Positions 4,991-12,853 of a stretch of DNA of 17,698 nt are shown piece by piece; the first letter of the stretch is position 1, and each line of letters begins with the position of its first letter. Both the position numbers and the translations under genes were made by a program. Under the pieces are notes generated by a model, which did no database searches, had not been told where the DNA came from, and saw nothing but the letters and a program-made list of their open reading frames with translations. This DNA is from Desulforhopalus sp. (GTDB lineage Bacteria; Desulfobacterota; Desulfobulbia; Desulfobulbales; Desulfocapsaceae): the NCBI GenBank assembly GCA_023231425.1, contig JALNVI010000059.1, positions 1 to 17,698 on the forward strand, in the 5' to 3' direction.

Positions 4991-7563
4991 CACAGCTCCA
5001 GCAGGCGATAAATTGCGTTCATATCAATGTTCTCACGCATAGTTGTGGCAAGGCGATCAAAAGCAGCCTCAAGATTCCACGGTGCGAGAATCCGCCCAGC
5101 CGGTTCAAGCCCCCTTTTCACCCGCAGATGATCTATGAACCAGCGGCGGAATTCGTCGCTGTCAAAGATTCCATGGAGATAGCTGCCCCACACTCCGCCC
5201 CCTGGGGCCGCCTGTCCACAGTGTGAGCCATCCTCAAATTCGAGGAGGGGTGCAGAGGTGCCGGAAGAGATGCCGTGGTGAATTTCATAGCCGAAGACCG
5301 GTTTTCCGGAGGGCAGATGCCGACCGCTTTTCCTCTTAAGATTCTTCTCTTTCTCAATCACTGTAACCATGTCGAGAAAGGCAAAACCCTTCACCTCACC
5401 AAGATTCGATTCCAGCTTCAGTGGATCACAGATGGCCCGACCGAGGAACTGGTAGCCGCCACAGATCCCGATAATTTCACAGCCCCCTTCCCGCAGGCGA
5501 TTCACCGCTCCAGCGAAGCCGCTCTCCTGCAGATAGTGCAGATCGTAGAGCACATTTTTAGTTCCCGCAAGGATAACAGCATCTGGACTGCCCAGCTCGT
5601 CAGGGGTATCCACTACTCGCAGATTGACGTCCGGCTCCTCAAGGAATGGCTCCACGTCTGTAAAGTTGGAGATGTGGGGCAGATTGATCACCGCAATCTC
5701 CACCACTTTTCCGCTCTTCTCCTCCTGCATCGCGTTAAAGGAGCCCTTTTTAAAGCTGACCGAATCCTCTTCGGGCAGGCCGAGGTGACTCAGCCAGGGA
5801 ATAACACCGAGCACCGGTCGTCCGGTATGCTCAGCAATGTAGTCATGGGCCGAGCCAAGCAGAGAGGCATCCCCACGGAATTTATTGACCACAAAACCAG
5901 CCATCAGCCGTCGTTCCCACTCGGCAAGGGTCTCCATAATGCCAACAAAGGAGGCGTACACCCCGCCGCGGTCAATATCTCCGACCAGTAACACCGGGGC
6001 AGCAGCATACTGTGCCATGCGCATGTTGACGATATCATCATGCTTGAGGTTAATTTCCCCCGGTGAACCGGCACCTTCGAGGACGATAACATCATGCTCA
6101 GCGGCGAGGGAGTCGTAGATTGACTGCACCCGTGGCCAGAGCTGAGTCTTGTAGCGGTTGTATTCCCGCACGGCCATATTGCCCACGGGTTTTCCGGCAA
6201 CGATCACCTGACTGCCGGTATCACTGTTGGGTTTGAGCAGCACTGGATTCATGCGGCAGTCGGGATCAAGGCGGGCGGCCTGCGCCTGCACCACCTGAGC
6301 CCGTCCCATCTCATCCCCCTGCAGGGTGACAAAACTGTTCAGAGACATGTTCTGTGCCTTGAAGGGTGCCACCGAGATACCGTCGTGAAAGAGAATCCGA
6401 CAGAGTCCGGCGGTGAGGATAGACTTGCCGGCATCGGAGCAGGTTCCCTGAAACATAATTGACTTTGCGCGCTTTCTGCCTTGAGGTGTGGTCTTACCCT
6501 TTCCTTCACTGCCAAAATAGTTGTGCAAGAGTTTGACAAGTCGAGTGTTCTCCCGTGCCGTACGCACGGCAATACGAAAACAGCTTTCGGCGTGATCAAG
6601 CAACCGATAGTTGTCACAACAGCGGATGAGAAGGCCCCTTTCTGCGCAGAACTCACCCAGTTCGGCAGCGGTTCCGTGTTCAAGGCGGCAAAAGAGATAG
6701 TTGGCAGTGGAGGGAAAGACCTTCAGCGGCAGTGACGCCAGCTCTTTACAAAGTGCTTCGCGCAATTCCCGACAGACCGTGCGGGATTGTCGCTGATACT
6801 CCCCGTCGGCCAGGGCGCGAACGCCAAAGGCCGCAGCCAGAGAATTAACACTCCACGGCGGCAGATTATGGCGGAGCGCTTCGGCAATGTCCTGCGGAAA
6901 AAGGCCATAGCCGATGCGCAGGCCGGGGACACCGTAAAACTTGGTCATCGAGTTGAGGCTGCAGATATTCTCCGCTGAGGCACCGAGAGTGCCATGCTCA
7001 TCCTGAAAATCAAGAAACGCCTCATCAAGGAGAAAAAGAGAGTCCGGCTGGCGTGCGGCGAGCTCTTTGATCGCTCCGAGGTCTGGCATGCATCCCGTGG
7101 GATTGTTGGGGGTGCCAAGAAGGAGCAGGTCACCTGGCTGAAGAAGTTCTTCCAGCACCGAAAAATCGGGCATAAAATTTTTCTCTTCGGCAAGGGGAAC
7201 GAGCTGGATATCCAGCCCTGCCTGCTCAGCGGTGCGGTAGTAATCCACATAGGAAGGAACTGGCAGCACAAGACGACGGCACCTCCCGCGGATGGACTGC
7301 ATAAAGAAGTGCAACAGCTCGGAGGTCCCGTTGCCGACCACCGCGCACTCCTTCGCGACACCGGTGTATGTGGAGAGGGCGGTACACAGTTCCGTGTACT
7401 CCGGGTCAGGATAGTGAAACACTCCTTCCAGCTCTCTGCTCATCATTGGCCGCAGCCACTCGGGCGAACCAAGCGGGTTGATATTGGCACTGAAATCAAT
7501 AACCTCGGCACCAGCTGCCCGTTTTGCCCGATGGATATTCCCGCCGTGTTCAAAATCTCTCAT
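4990..7563 (-). CDS. cobD-cobQ: fusion: L-threonine-O-3-phosphate decarboxylase (CobD) + cobyric acid synthase (CobQ/CbiP)
   Basis: This 857-residue protein joins two normally separate enzymes. Residues 1 to about 350 are a PLP class I/II aminotransferase-fold decarboxylase: DFSANINPLG (23-32), TPNNPTG (151-157), LLDEAFLDF (178-186), the PLP lysine in SMTKFYGVPGLRIGYG (Lys208) and SCFRIAVRT near 327. A Lys/Gly-rich linker (about 351-367) leads to a complete CobQ: GTCSDAGKS nucleotide loop (373-381), FKAQNMSLNS (401-410), VLEGAGSPGEINL (494-506), and a class I glutamine amidotransferase domain with IIGICGGYQFLG (nucleophile Cys701) and GSYLHGIF (His797). CobD makes aminopropanol phosphate; CobQ amidates four side chains to cobyric acid. 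There is no stop or frame change at the junction. ATG 7563 lies 11 bases after cobS. Confidence 0.95.
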   Translation of the reverse strand: MRDFEHGGNIHRAKRAAGAEVIDFSANINPLGSPEWLRPMMSRELEGVFHYPDPEYTELCTALSTYTGVAKECAVVGNGTSELLHFFMQSIRGRCRRLVLPVPSYVDYYRTAEQAGLDIQLVPLAEEKNFMPDFSVLEELLQPGDLLLLGTPNNPTGCMPDLGAIKELAARQPDSLFLLDEAFLDFQDEHGTLGASAENICSLNSMTKFYGVPGLRIGYGLFPQDIAEALRHNLPPWSVNSLAAAFGVRALADGEYQRQSRTVCRELREALCKELASLPLKVFPSTANYLFCRLEHGTAAELGEFCAERGLLIRCCDNYRLLDHAESCFRIAVRTARENTRLVKLLHNYFGSEGKGKTTPQGRKRAKSIMFQGTCSDAGKSILTAGLCRILFHDGISVAPFKAQNMSLNSFVTLQGDEMGRAQVVQAQAARLDPDCRMNPVLLKPNSDTGSQVIVAGKPVGNMAVREYNRYKTQLWPRVQSIYDSLAAEHDVIVLEGAGSPGEINLKHDDIVNMRMAQYAAAPVLLVGDIDRGGVYASFVGIMETLAEWERRLMAGFVVNKFRGDASLLGSAHDYIAEHTGRPVLGVIPWLSHLGLPEEDSVSFKKGSFNAMQEEKSGKVVEIAVINLPHISNFTDVEPFLEEPDVNLRVVDTPDELGSPDAVILAGTKNVLYDLHYLQESGFAGAVNRLREGGCEIIGICGGYQFLGRAICDPLKLESNLGEVKGFAFLDMVTVIEKEKNLKRKSGRHLPSGKPVFGYEIHHGISSGTSAPLLEFEDGSHCGQAAPGGGVWGSYLHGIFDSDEFRRWFIDHLRVKRGLEPAGRILAPWNLEAAFDRLATTMRENIDMNAIYRLLEL

Positions 7564-7574
7564 TATACAATGCC

Positions 7575-8336
7575 TCAGTAGAGAAAGGAGACGGCCAGAG
7601 CCGTCATCAGTTCGGCCATCTCACACTGCGCTCCGAGAATATCGCCGGTGGCCCCGCCGAGCACCAGGATACTTTTCCGGCGCAGAAACGCGAAACCGAG
7701 CAGTATTCCGGCAAGCACAATGAATCCTCGGCAGCCATAGACCATACAAAGCAGCACGGCAAGCAAAACCAGTGAAATAACGGCGTGCCGTCGCATGTCA
7801 TCACCGTAAAAAAGTGCCCCAATACCGCCTTCCTTCCGGGCGTAGTGCATAGTCCCCATGGAAAAAAGCAACACGCAGCGTCCGGCAAAGGGCATAAAAA
7901 AAAGCGCTGCGGGCAGACCTTCGGCTGGAATAGAGAGAAGTGCAGCAAATTTGCCAAGCAGAAGAAAAATGAGCGCCGCCACGCCCATGGCCCCGACCCG
8001 ACTGTCCTTCATAATTTCCAGGCTGCGCTCACGGCTGCGTGCTGAGAGCAGACCATCGGCGCTGTCGGCAACACCGTCAAGATGCAAAAAGCGGGAGACA
8101 GAGGCGAGATAAAACAGCAGGAGTACTGCCGTGACTGCGGGAGGCGCAAAAGAAGTAACCCCCCATGCCAGCAGTGCACCGATGCCGCCAAGCAGGATAC
8201 CGAGGAAGGCAAACCAGCCGACACTGCGTCGAAAACGGCTGCTGTCCTCCTCCTGGCGCCACGGAAGCGGAAATATGGTAAGAAAGCGCAGCGCCGCACA
8301 GAAGTTGGCGGCTGCCTCCTTCACAGAAAAGAACAT
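7575..8336 (-). CDS. cobS: adenosylcobinamide-GDP ribazoletransferase (cobalamin synthase)
   Basis: This membrane enzyme condenses adenosylcobinamide-GDP with alpha-ribazole (phosphate). The 253-residue protein has several hydrophobic helices and the family signature FLHLDGVADSADGLLSARSRERSLEIMKDSRVGAMG (83-118), with the acidic residues Asp87, Asp91 and Asp94. A second signature near the C terminus, GGATGDILGAQCEMAEL, also fits CobS. The start ATG 8336 overlaps the cobT stop by one base (TAATG), with GGAG about nine bases upstream, so it is translationally coupled to cobT. All conserved segments are present. Confidence 0.95.
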   Translation of the reverse strand: MFFSVKEAAANFCAALRFLTIFPLPWRQEEDSSRFRRSVGWFAFLGILLGGIGALLAWGVTSFAPPAVTAVLLLFYLASVSRFLHLDGVADSADGLLSARSRERSLEIMKDSRVGAMGVAALIFLLLGKFAALLSIPAEGLPAALFFMPFAGRCVLLFSMGTMHYARKEGGIGALFYGDDMRRHAVISLVLLAVLLCMVYGCRGFIVLAGILLGFAFLRRKSILVLGGATGDILGAQCEMAELMTALAVSFLY

Positions 8337-9400
8337 TACTTGTCAGCTCCACTTACGGCAGCTTCCTCAAAGGTCGCCATCTGGTTGAGAATGGCGAGGC
8401 CGCCTTCAACGAGATTCATTGCCATGGCTGCACCGGTTCCCTCACCGAGATGGAATTTAAGATCAAGCAGCGGTTTGCGGCAGCCAAGAAACTTCTGCAT
8501 CTCGGCGTGCCCGGGTTCAACTGAACGATGGGAGAAGATCATATAATCTTTGGTAAAGGGTTCGATAACGGCTGCAATCATTGCCCCCGCAGTAGAGATG
8601 AAACCATCTATCACCACTGGTTTACGCTGGGATGCCGCACCGATAATCAGTCCGGCGATACCACCGATCTCAAAACCGCCAACCTTGCTGAGCACATCAA
8701 GAGCATCCTTTTTTTTCGGTTTATTTAGCGCAATGGCCCTCTCCACCACACGGATTTTATGTTCAAGCTGGTCATCGTCCAGCCCGGTTCCCCTGCCGCA
8801 GAGTTTCGCAGCGGGTCTGCCGGTAAGCACCGTGGCAATAGCCGCAGAGGCAGTGGTATTGCCAATGCCCAGTTCTCCAGTGCCGAAGATATCATAGTCG
8901 CTGTTTTCTTCTGCCACCGCGATGCCGTTTTCCACCGATTTCTGAGCCATAGTACGGCTCATGGCTGGCCCGGCAGCCATGTTATCCGTCCCGTTGCCAA
9001 TCTTTTTGTTAATAATTTTTCCGCTCTTTTCCGCGTCGCCCATATCGCCTGCAATACCAAAATCATATACTTTGATATCAGTGCGGGACTGTGAAGCAAG
9101 GGCATTCACCCCGGCACCACCGTTGATCACATTCCATGCCATCTGCACCGTAACCTCAGGGGGAAACTTGCTCACCCCCTCAGCAGTTACTCCGTGGTCA
9201 GCAGCCATGCAGGCGATCAATTTTTTATTGATCTGTGGTCTGGGATTATCCATCATACCAGCGACGTCAACGGCAAGATCAAGCAGATCACCAAGAGCCC
9301 AGTATGGCATGGTGAGCTGCTCAATACGGGCAATAGCAGCTTTGCGGGCGGAGGTACTCTGCGGGTAAATCTTTATCAAGGTTTTTTCGAGGACACTCAT
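8336..9400 (-). CDS. cobT: nicotinate-nucleotide--dimethylbenzimidazole phosphoribosyltransferase
   Basis: CobT activates the lower-ligand base by moving phosphoribose from nicotinate mononucleotide to the base. The 354-residue protein shows ACMAADHGV (about 68-76), VINGGAGVNALA (about 92-103), GTGELGIGNTTA (about 172-183), the Arg-Gly-Thr-Gly-Leu segment near 205, SHRSVEPGH and the catalytic-loop LGEGTGAAMA, with the expected catalytic glutamate at 320. ATG 9400 is preferred over an in-frame TTG at 9415 because the TTG codon itself forms part of the GGAG site in front of the ATG. The 251 bases upstream to cobU hold repeat copy B and an AT-rich tract, so an internal promoter is possible. Lower-ligand specificity cannot be read from the sequence. 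Confidence 0.96.
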   Translation of the reverse strand: MSVLEKTLIKIYPQSTSARKAAIARIEQLTMPYWALGDLLDLAVDVAGMMDNPRPQINKKLIACMAADHGVTAEGVSKFPPEVTVQMAWNVINGGAGVNALASQSRTDIKVYDFGIAGDMGDAEKSGKIINKKIGNGTDNMAAGPAMSRTMAQKSVENGIAVAEENSDYDIFGTGELGIGNTTASAAIATVLTGRPAAKLCGRGTGLDDDQLEHKIRVVERAIALNKPKKKDALDVLSKVGGFEIGGIAGLIIGAASQRKPVVIDGFISTAGAMIAAVIEPFTKDYMIFSHRSVEPGHAEMQKFLGCRKPLLDLKFHLGEGTGAAMAMNLVEGGLAILNQMATFEEAAVSGADK

Positions 9401-9471
9401 TACGGTTTTCTCCAAATTAAAAGTATTTGATATGGCAAAGATATATTGAAAACACTATTTTATTAATTTAT

Positions 9472-9659
9472 ATTTTTTACTGACCAAAGAGCACGGCTGG
9501 ACAAACAGGATGATAAAAGTAATCCCAGGAAACATCGAAGAACCAGTCTTTCGCCCATCTTCTTCGTTACAGTAGAAACGCCCCTTGTGCTGGAGACGCC
9601 CAAACGGATCGTCTCCACAAAGACCTTTTGCTTTTCCCGGTCTCCTGTCTCTCACCCCT
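9472..9659. repeat. dispersed intergenic repeat, copy B, inside the cob gene run
   Basis: Copy B matches copy A (2799-2993) in orientation and block order: ATTTTTTACTGACCA (from 9472), AAACAGGATG (9503-9512), GTAGAAACGCCC...GAGACGCC (9572-9600), CTTTTGCTTTT (from 9625) and a C/T tract. Here the central part also forms a perfect inverted pair, TGGAGACG (9591-9598) / CGTCTCCA (9610-9617), around 11 bases; in copy A the second arm is degraded. The right edge overlaps the last codons of cobU and its TGA (9652-9654). The element fills most of the 251-base gap between cobU and cobT, in a gene run where other junctions overlap or are short. Confidence 0.75.
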
Positions 9660-10200
9660 CTTTCAAAACAAGAGGGATACCGCAACTCACCAGCACCACT
9701 TCATCAGCAGCCCTGCCAAGCGTCTGGTTGGCAGTACCGACAAGGTCGCGATAAAGACGGGCCAGCCTGTTCTCCGGCACAATCCCCAGTCCCACCTCAT
9801 TGGTAACCACAAAAAAACGGTGTGGGGAAGAAACCATCTCCGCAATAAACGCCTCTGAAGCCCCGCGAATTACCTTATCGGTTGTCTCAAGGTGAGCTGC
9901 TTCGGCTGCAAACAGAATGTTGTTTACCCACAGCGTAATGCAGTCAAGCAAAACAACCCCCGGCTCAACCGGGAGACGTTTGCGTACTACCTGCGAGATG
10001 TCACGTTCTTCCTCAAAGGTCTGCCATCCCCGCCCTGCCCGCTCTTTTTTATGGCGCGTCACCCGGGAATTCATCTCCTCATCGAGAGAGGGGCAGGTGG
10101 CAATAAAGAAGCGTTTTTTACTCACGGCTTCGGCACGCTCCAGGGCGTAACTACTTTTCCCACTCCGCGCACCACCGGTTATAAGGGTAATTTTTCCCAT
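9652..10200 (-). CDS. cobU: adenosylcobinamide kinase / adenosylcobinamide-phosphate guanylyltransferase
   Basis: This bifunctional enzyme phosphorylates adenosylcobinamide and then attaches GMP from GTP. The 182-residue protein has the P-loop GGARSGKS (9-16), VTRHKKER with His50 at the position of the guanylylated histidine, LLDCITLWVNN (84-94), and TNEVGLGIVPENRLARLYRDLVGTANQ (133-159) followed by a CGIPLVLK ending. ATG 10200 is preferred to ATG 10212 because the conserved first strand starts at once and GCAGG lies upstream; the earlier ATG adds four residues. It starts 24 bases after cobC. The C-terminal codons abut repeat copy B, and the end KEG is slightly short but not obviously damaged. 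Confidence 0.95.
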   Translation of the reverse strand: MGKITLITGGARSGKSSYALERAEAVSKKRFFIATCPSLDEEMNSRVTRHKKERAGRGWQTFEEERDISQVVRKRLPVEPGVVLLDCITLWVNNILFAAEAAHLETTDKVIRGASEAFIAEMVSSPHRFFVVTNEVGLGIVPENRLARLYRDLVGTANQTLGRAADEVVLVSCGIPLVLKEG

Positions 10201-10224
10201 GATTGCCTGCATATATTTTAAAAT

Positions 10225-10818
10225 TCAGGGCAATTCGCAGTTGAAGCGGGTCAGCACTCCACCCTGCGAATGAAGTCGGATCTCGCAGAAACGCCCAGGC
10301 TGGACATCAAAAAGCAGATAATTTTCCACGGACAGATTCAGCAGCAAACAGAGCAGGTGGCGAATTACTCCGCCATGGGCAATAACGAAAATATTGTCCT
10401 GTGAGCCCTTAAGGATTTCCAGGCAGTGTGCCATCCGGCGGTGAAAGTCAAACAACCGCTCTCCGTCCGGGAAGGTGAAGGTACCCCCCTCCTCCAGCCA
10501 GCGACGAACACGTTCCGGTTCTTCAGCGGAGATCTCAGGAAAGCTGCGTTTTTCCCATCGGCCAAAGTCAATTTCCCGCAGATCATCGAGCGATTCCCCT
10601 TCTCTCTCAAGAGCAAGCAGAGAGAGTGTCTGTCGGCAGCGACGCATGGGACTGAGAAGGATTCGCTCGAAACCATCGACATCAACTCTTCCGGCAAGCG
10701 ACGCAATCTGCGCAGCCCCCTCCGCACTCAAGTCGACATCACTTGAGCCGACCCAGCGCCCGGTAAGACCGGTATCACCGTGGCGCATGAAGAGAATCCT
10801 CCGCCCCGTATCCTTCAT
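10225..10818 (-). CDS. cobC: alpha-ribazole phosphatase / histidine phosphatase family (CobC)
   Basis: The 197-residue protein belongs to the histidine phosphatase (phosphoglycerate-mutase-like) superfamily: FMRHGDTG with phospho-acceptor His13, SPMRRCRQT (Arg60 region), REIDFGRWE (81-89) and IAHGGVIRH with second His148. Among such enzymes, CobC removes the 5'-phosphate of alpha-ribazole phosphate or adenosylcobalamin phosphate. The family alone would not prove this substrate, but the direct link to cobU, cobT and cobS supports it. The ATG overlaps the YcaO-TPR stop by four bases (ATGA) and has no clear Shine-Dalgarno of its own, so it likely depends on translation of the upstream gene. Confidence 0.87.
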   Translation of the reverse strand: MKDTGRRILFMRHGDTGLTGRWVGSSDVDLSAEGAAQIASLAGRVDVDGFERILLSPMRRCRQTLSLLALEREGESLDDLREIDFGRWEKRSFPEISAEEPERVRRWLEEGGTFTFPDGERLFDFHRRMAHCLEILKGSQDNIFVIAHGGVIRHLLCLLLNLSVENYLLFDVQPGRFCEIRLHSQGGVLTRFNCELP

Positions 10819-12554
10819 GACAGGGATTCGAGAATATCGCGGGCAAAATCCAGCGAGGGGTCGAGAGTCAACGCAAGGGTAAGATATTCCTTTGCATCAT
10901 CGATGCGCCCAAGCCGCTGGCTGTTGACTCCTATATTGGCGTAGTCCATGGCCGAGGAAGGATCAAGCTCCACGGCACGTTTGAACTTTGCAATTGCCTG
11001 CTCAAATTCGCCGAGTTTGAAACAGCAGACACCCATGGTGTTATAGATATCCGGTCTCTGTTCGTCATATTTCAATCCCTTCTCCAGCACTGCCAGCGCC
11101 TCAGTGTAGTGTTCGAGATCACGCAGACAGAGGCCGAGATAGGAATAGATATAGGGGAGATCTTCCTCTTCGGGATGCATTTTGAGGGCATCCTCAAAAA
11201 AGGGCAACGCCAGCTGGCCCATTCCCATATTGTAAAGATTGCGACCACGATAAAATTCCACATAGTAGGCGTCCGGCAACAGCTCTTTCAGCTCAAGGAG
11301 TCGTGCATCCAGAATTTCCGGATCCTGGATAAGATCCACGGCAAGCCGGGCTGCAAAGAGCCCGGCACTCTGCAGACGCGATCGTTCGCGGAAGTGAGCA
11401 CCGGGAGAAATGGTGTACGTCGCCGGCAACTGCAGCCCTTCATGGGTAATATCCAGCATAAAGACATCCATGCCGATTTTTTTCAGCGCTGCGGCGGTGC
11501 GGTCAACCTCGATTTTGATGTCGTGGTCAGCCAGATTTGCCATGTTGTCAATGCTGATGCTGAAAGGCGAATCGGTGAGCCAGGTAATCTCTTCCATACT
11601 GGTCGGCTTGGGCAAACCTGAAGCGAGATAGTTGGCAGAGGTCTCGAAGTCGCCGCCAAGCTGTGCCACTTCGGTAAGGGTGCGGATCATCGCTTTCTGC
11701 GGATCGGGGGCAGTCCCGGCGGTATAAACAATCTCACTGCTTTCGGGAAATGTTGCCCGGTCAATGGCAATAGCCGCCACTGTAGGGATGCCGGTATCGA
11801 GGGTGAAATCAAGCAGATGAATCTCAATGCCGTTCTCAGCAAATTTACGGAGAAGATCCAGCGCCACCGGATCAGTAACGGTATCAATGTCAATCTTCGG
11901 TACAGCAAGCTTTTCATGAGTCACCCGGGAACAAACGTGGCGTTCGATGATTTCACACAACCCCTGCAATGCAGACTCCTCGAGAGTATTCCCGGCAGCG
12001 GAGCCGTTATACTCGTTAATGGTATCAAACCAAGAGAAGGGGACAAGAACATTTTCGTTGCGGGTGAGGCTGGTCGCCTGACACCAGAGCATGGGCAGAC
12101 CGGCCAGGAGTTTACGAAGCTGCCCGGGGCTGGTCTTTTCATCATGCACTGACTGCAGCAGATACTCAATGGGCAACACCGGGTACCCCTGCTCCTCCAT
12201 ATCGGCGTAATCGCCGATGAGGAATTTATCGGGATTGACCTTGAAGGAGAAAAAAGAGAAGCGCTCGGTGAGTTCCATACAGGCTGAGGTCTCCGCCTGT
12301 ATGGGACCGGCACCCTTGCCCATGGTCTTCTTCGCACCAATAATCTCCTGCGCGTCGTCCCCGCAAACACCGAAATAAACGGGAATCCCGAGACGTCCGG
12401 TATCAATACGTTTTACTTCACTGAGAATTTTCAGATCAAGCGCCTTAACGCGGCTGTAAAAGGTTGCGAGGGTTTCAGCGGGGGTTCTGGCCTTGTCGAG
12501 ATCAGCGGTGAACGTTTTCGGGCAACTCTGCAACTCAATTTTTTTGAAGATCAT
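10815..12554 (-). CDS. YcaO-domain ATP-dependent cyclodehydratase-like protein with C-terminal TPRs
   Basis: YcaO enzymes activate peptide amide oxygens with ATP (azoline formation, thioamidation). This 579-residue protein has a YcaO core (about 50-400) with three ATP/Mg motifs intact: AETSACMELTERFS (Glu88, Glu94, Glu97), GNTLEESALQGLCEIIERH (Glu192, Glu201, Glu204) and RTLTEVAQ (Glu295, Gln298). The proline-rich C terminus of azoline-forming YcaOs is absent. Instead, residues about 430-575 hold about four tetratricopeptide units ending in repeats such as YNTMGVCCFKLGEFEQAIAKFKRAVELDP. No precursor peptide, TfuA or E1-like partner gene is visible nearby. ATG 12554 is chosen because a GTG at 12650 adds 32 residues unlike the family. 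The stop overlaps cobC (ATGA). The target is unknown; a role in cobamide metabolism is inferred from context only. Confidence 0.88.
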   Translation of the reverse strand: MIFKKIELQSCPKTFTADLDKARTPAETLATFYSRVKALDLKILSEVKRIDTGRLGIPVYFGVCGDDAQEIIGAKKTMGKGAGPIQAETSACMELTERFSFFSFKVNPDKFLIGDYADMEEQGYPVLPIEYLLQSVHDEKTSPGQLRKLLAGLPMLWCQATSLTRNENVLVPFSWFDTINEYNGSAAGNTLEESALQGLCEIIERHVCSRVTHEKLAVPKIDIDTVTDPVALDLLRKFAENGIEIHLLDFTLDTGIPTVAAIAIDRATFPESSEIVYTAGTAPDPQKAMIRTLTEVAQLGGDFETSANYLASGLPKPTSMEEITWLTDSPFSISIDNMANLADHDIKIEVDRTAAALKKIGMDVFMLDITHEGLQLPATYTISPGAHFRERSRLQSAGLFAARLAVDLIQDPEILDARLLELKELLPDAYYVEFYRGRNLYNMGMGQLALPFFEDALKMHPEEEDLPYIYSYLGLCLRDLEHYTEALAVLEKGLKYDEQRPDIYNTMGVCCFKLGEFEQAIAKFKRAVELDPSSAMDYANIGVNSQRLGRIDDAKEYLTLALTLDPSLDFARDILESLS

Positions 12555-12853
12555 ATCACTGTCTGTAGGGGGAGTAAGAAGAATTATTAAGGGAAATTTT
12601 TCCCTGTCGGAGAAAAGCTCATCACCTGAAAGAGAGCAGAGCAGCACCACTCAAGCCCGCTTTCAAGATGGAAGTGTATTGGAGGAAAAAAACATATCGC
12701 CCTCACACCCGCAAGCGAAAAGACTCTCTGATTCCCCCGGGGTGTTCGTGTTGAAGGCTGACGACTCCGGGACATCCCGGCAAGGCAGCGAAAAATCCGT
12801 CATTTTTGCAGGTTGGTCGCTGCAGGGCGCTTCAGCACACGTAAAAAATTATA
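12555..12853. other. gene-free spacer between thiD and the YcaO gene
   Basis: About 300 bases without a convincing gene. A 16-base near-palindrome AGGGAAATTTTTCCCT (12590-12605) lies 36-51 bases upstream of the YcaO start and could be an operator. A short hairpin CCGGG-ACAT-CCCGG spans 12767-12780. An imperfect GC/AAAAAT pairing near 12790-12813 lies 40-60 bases past the thiD stop and could be a weak terminator on the minus strand. The minus-strand start for the YcaO gene has no strong Shine-Dalgarno. No TPP, cobalamin or SAM riboswitch signature was recognised. Confidence 0.4.

Noticed and set aside
5275..5991. 238-codon plus-strand open frame inside cobD-cobQ
   Set aside because: It is antisense to a well-conserved enzyme, has no recognisable domain, and owes its length to the GC-rich codons of the real gene. 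The same applies to the other long plus-strand frames across 4,000-14,500.
12555..12650. N-terminal extension of the YcaO protein from GTG 12650
   Set aside because: The extra 32 residues do not look like the family N terminus, and ATG 12554 begins the ordered part of the protein.
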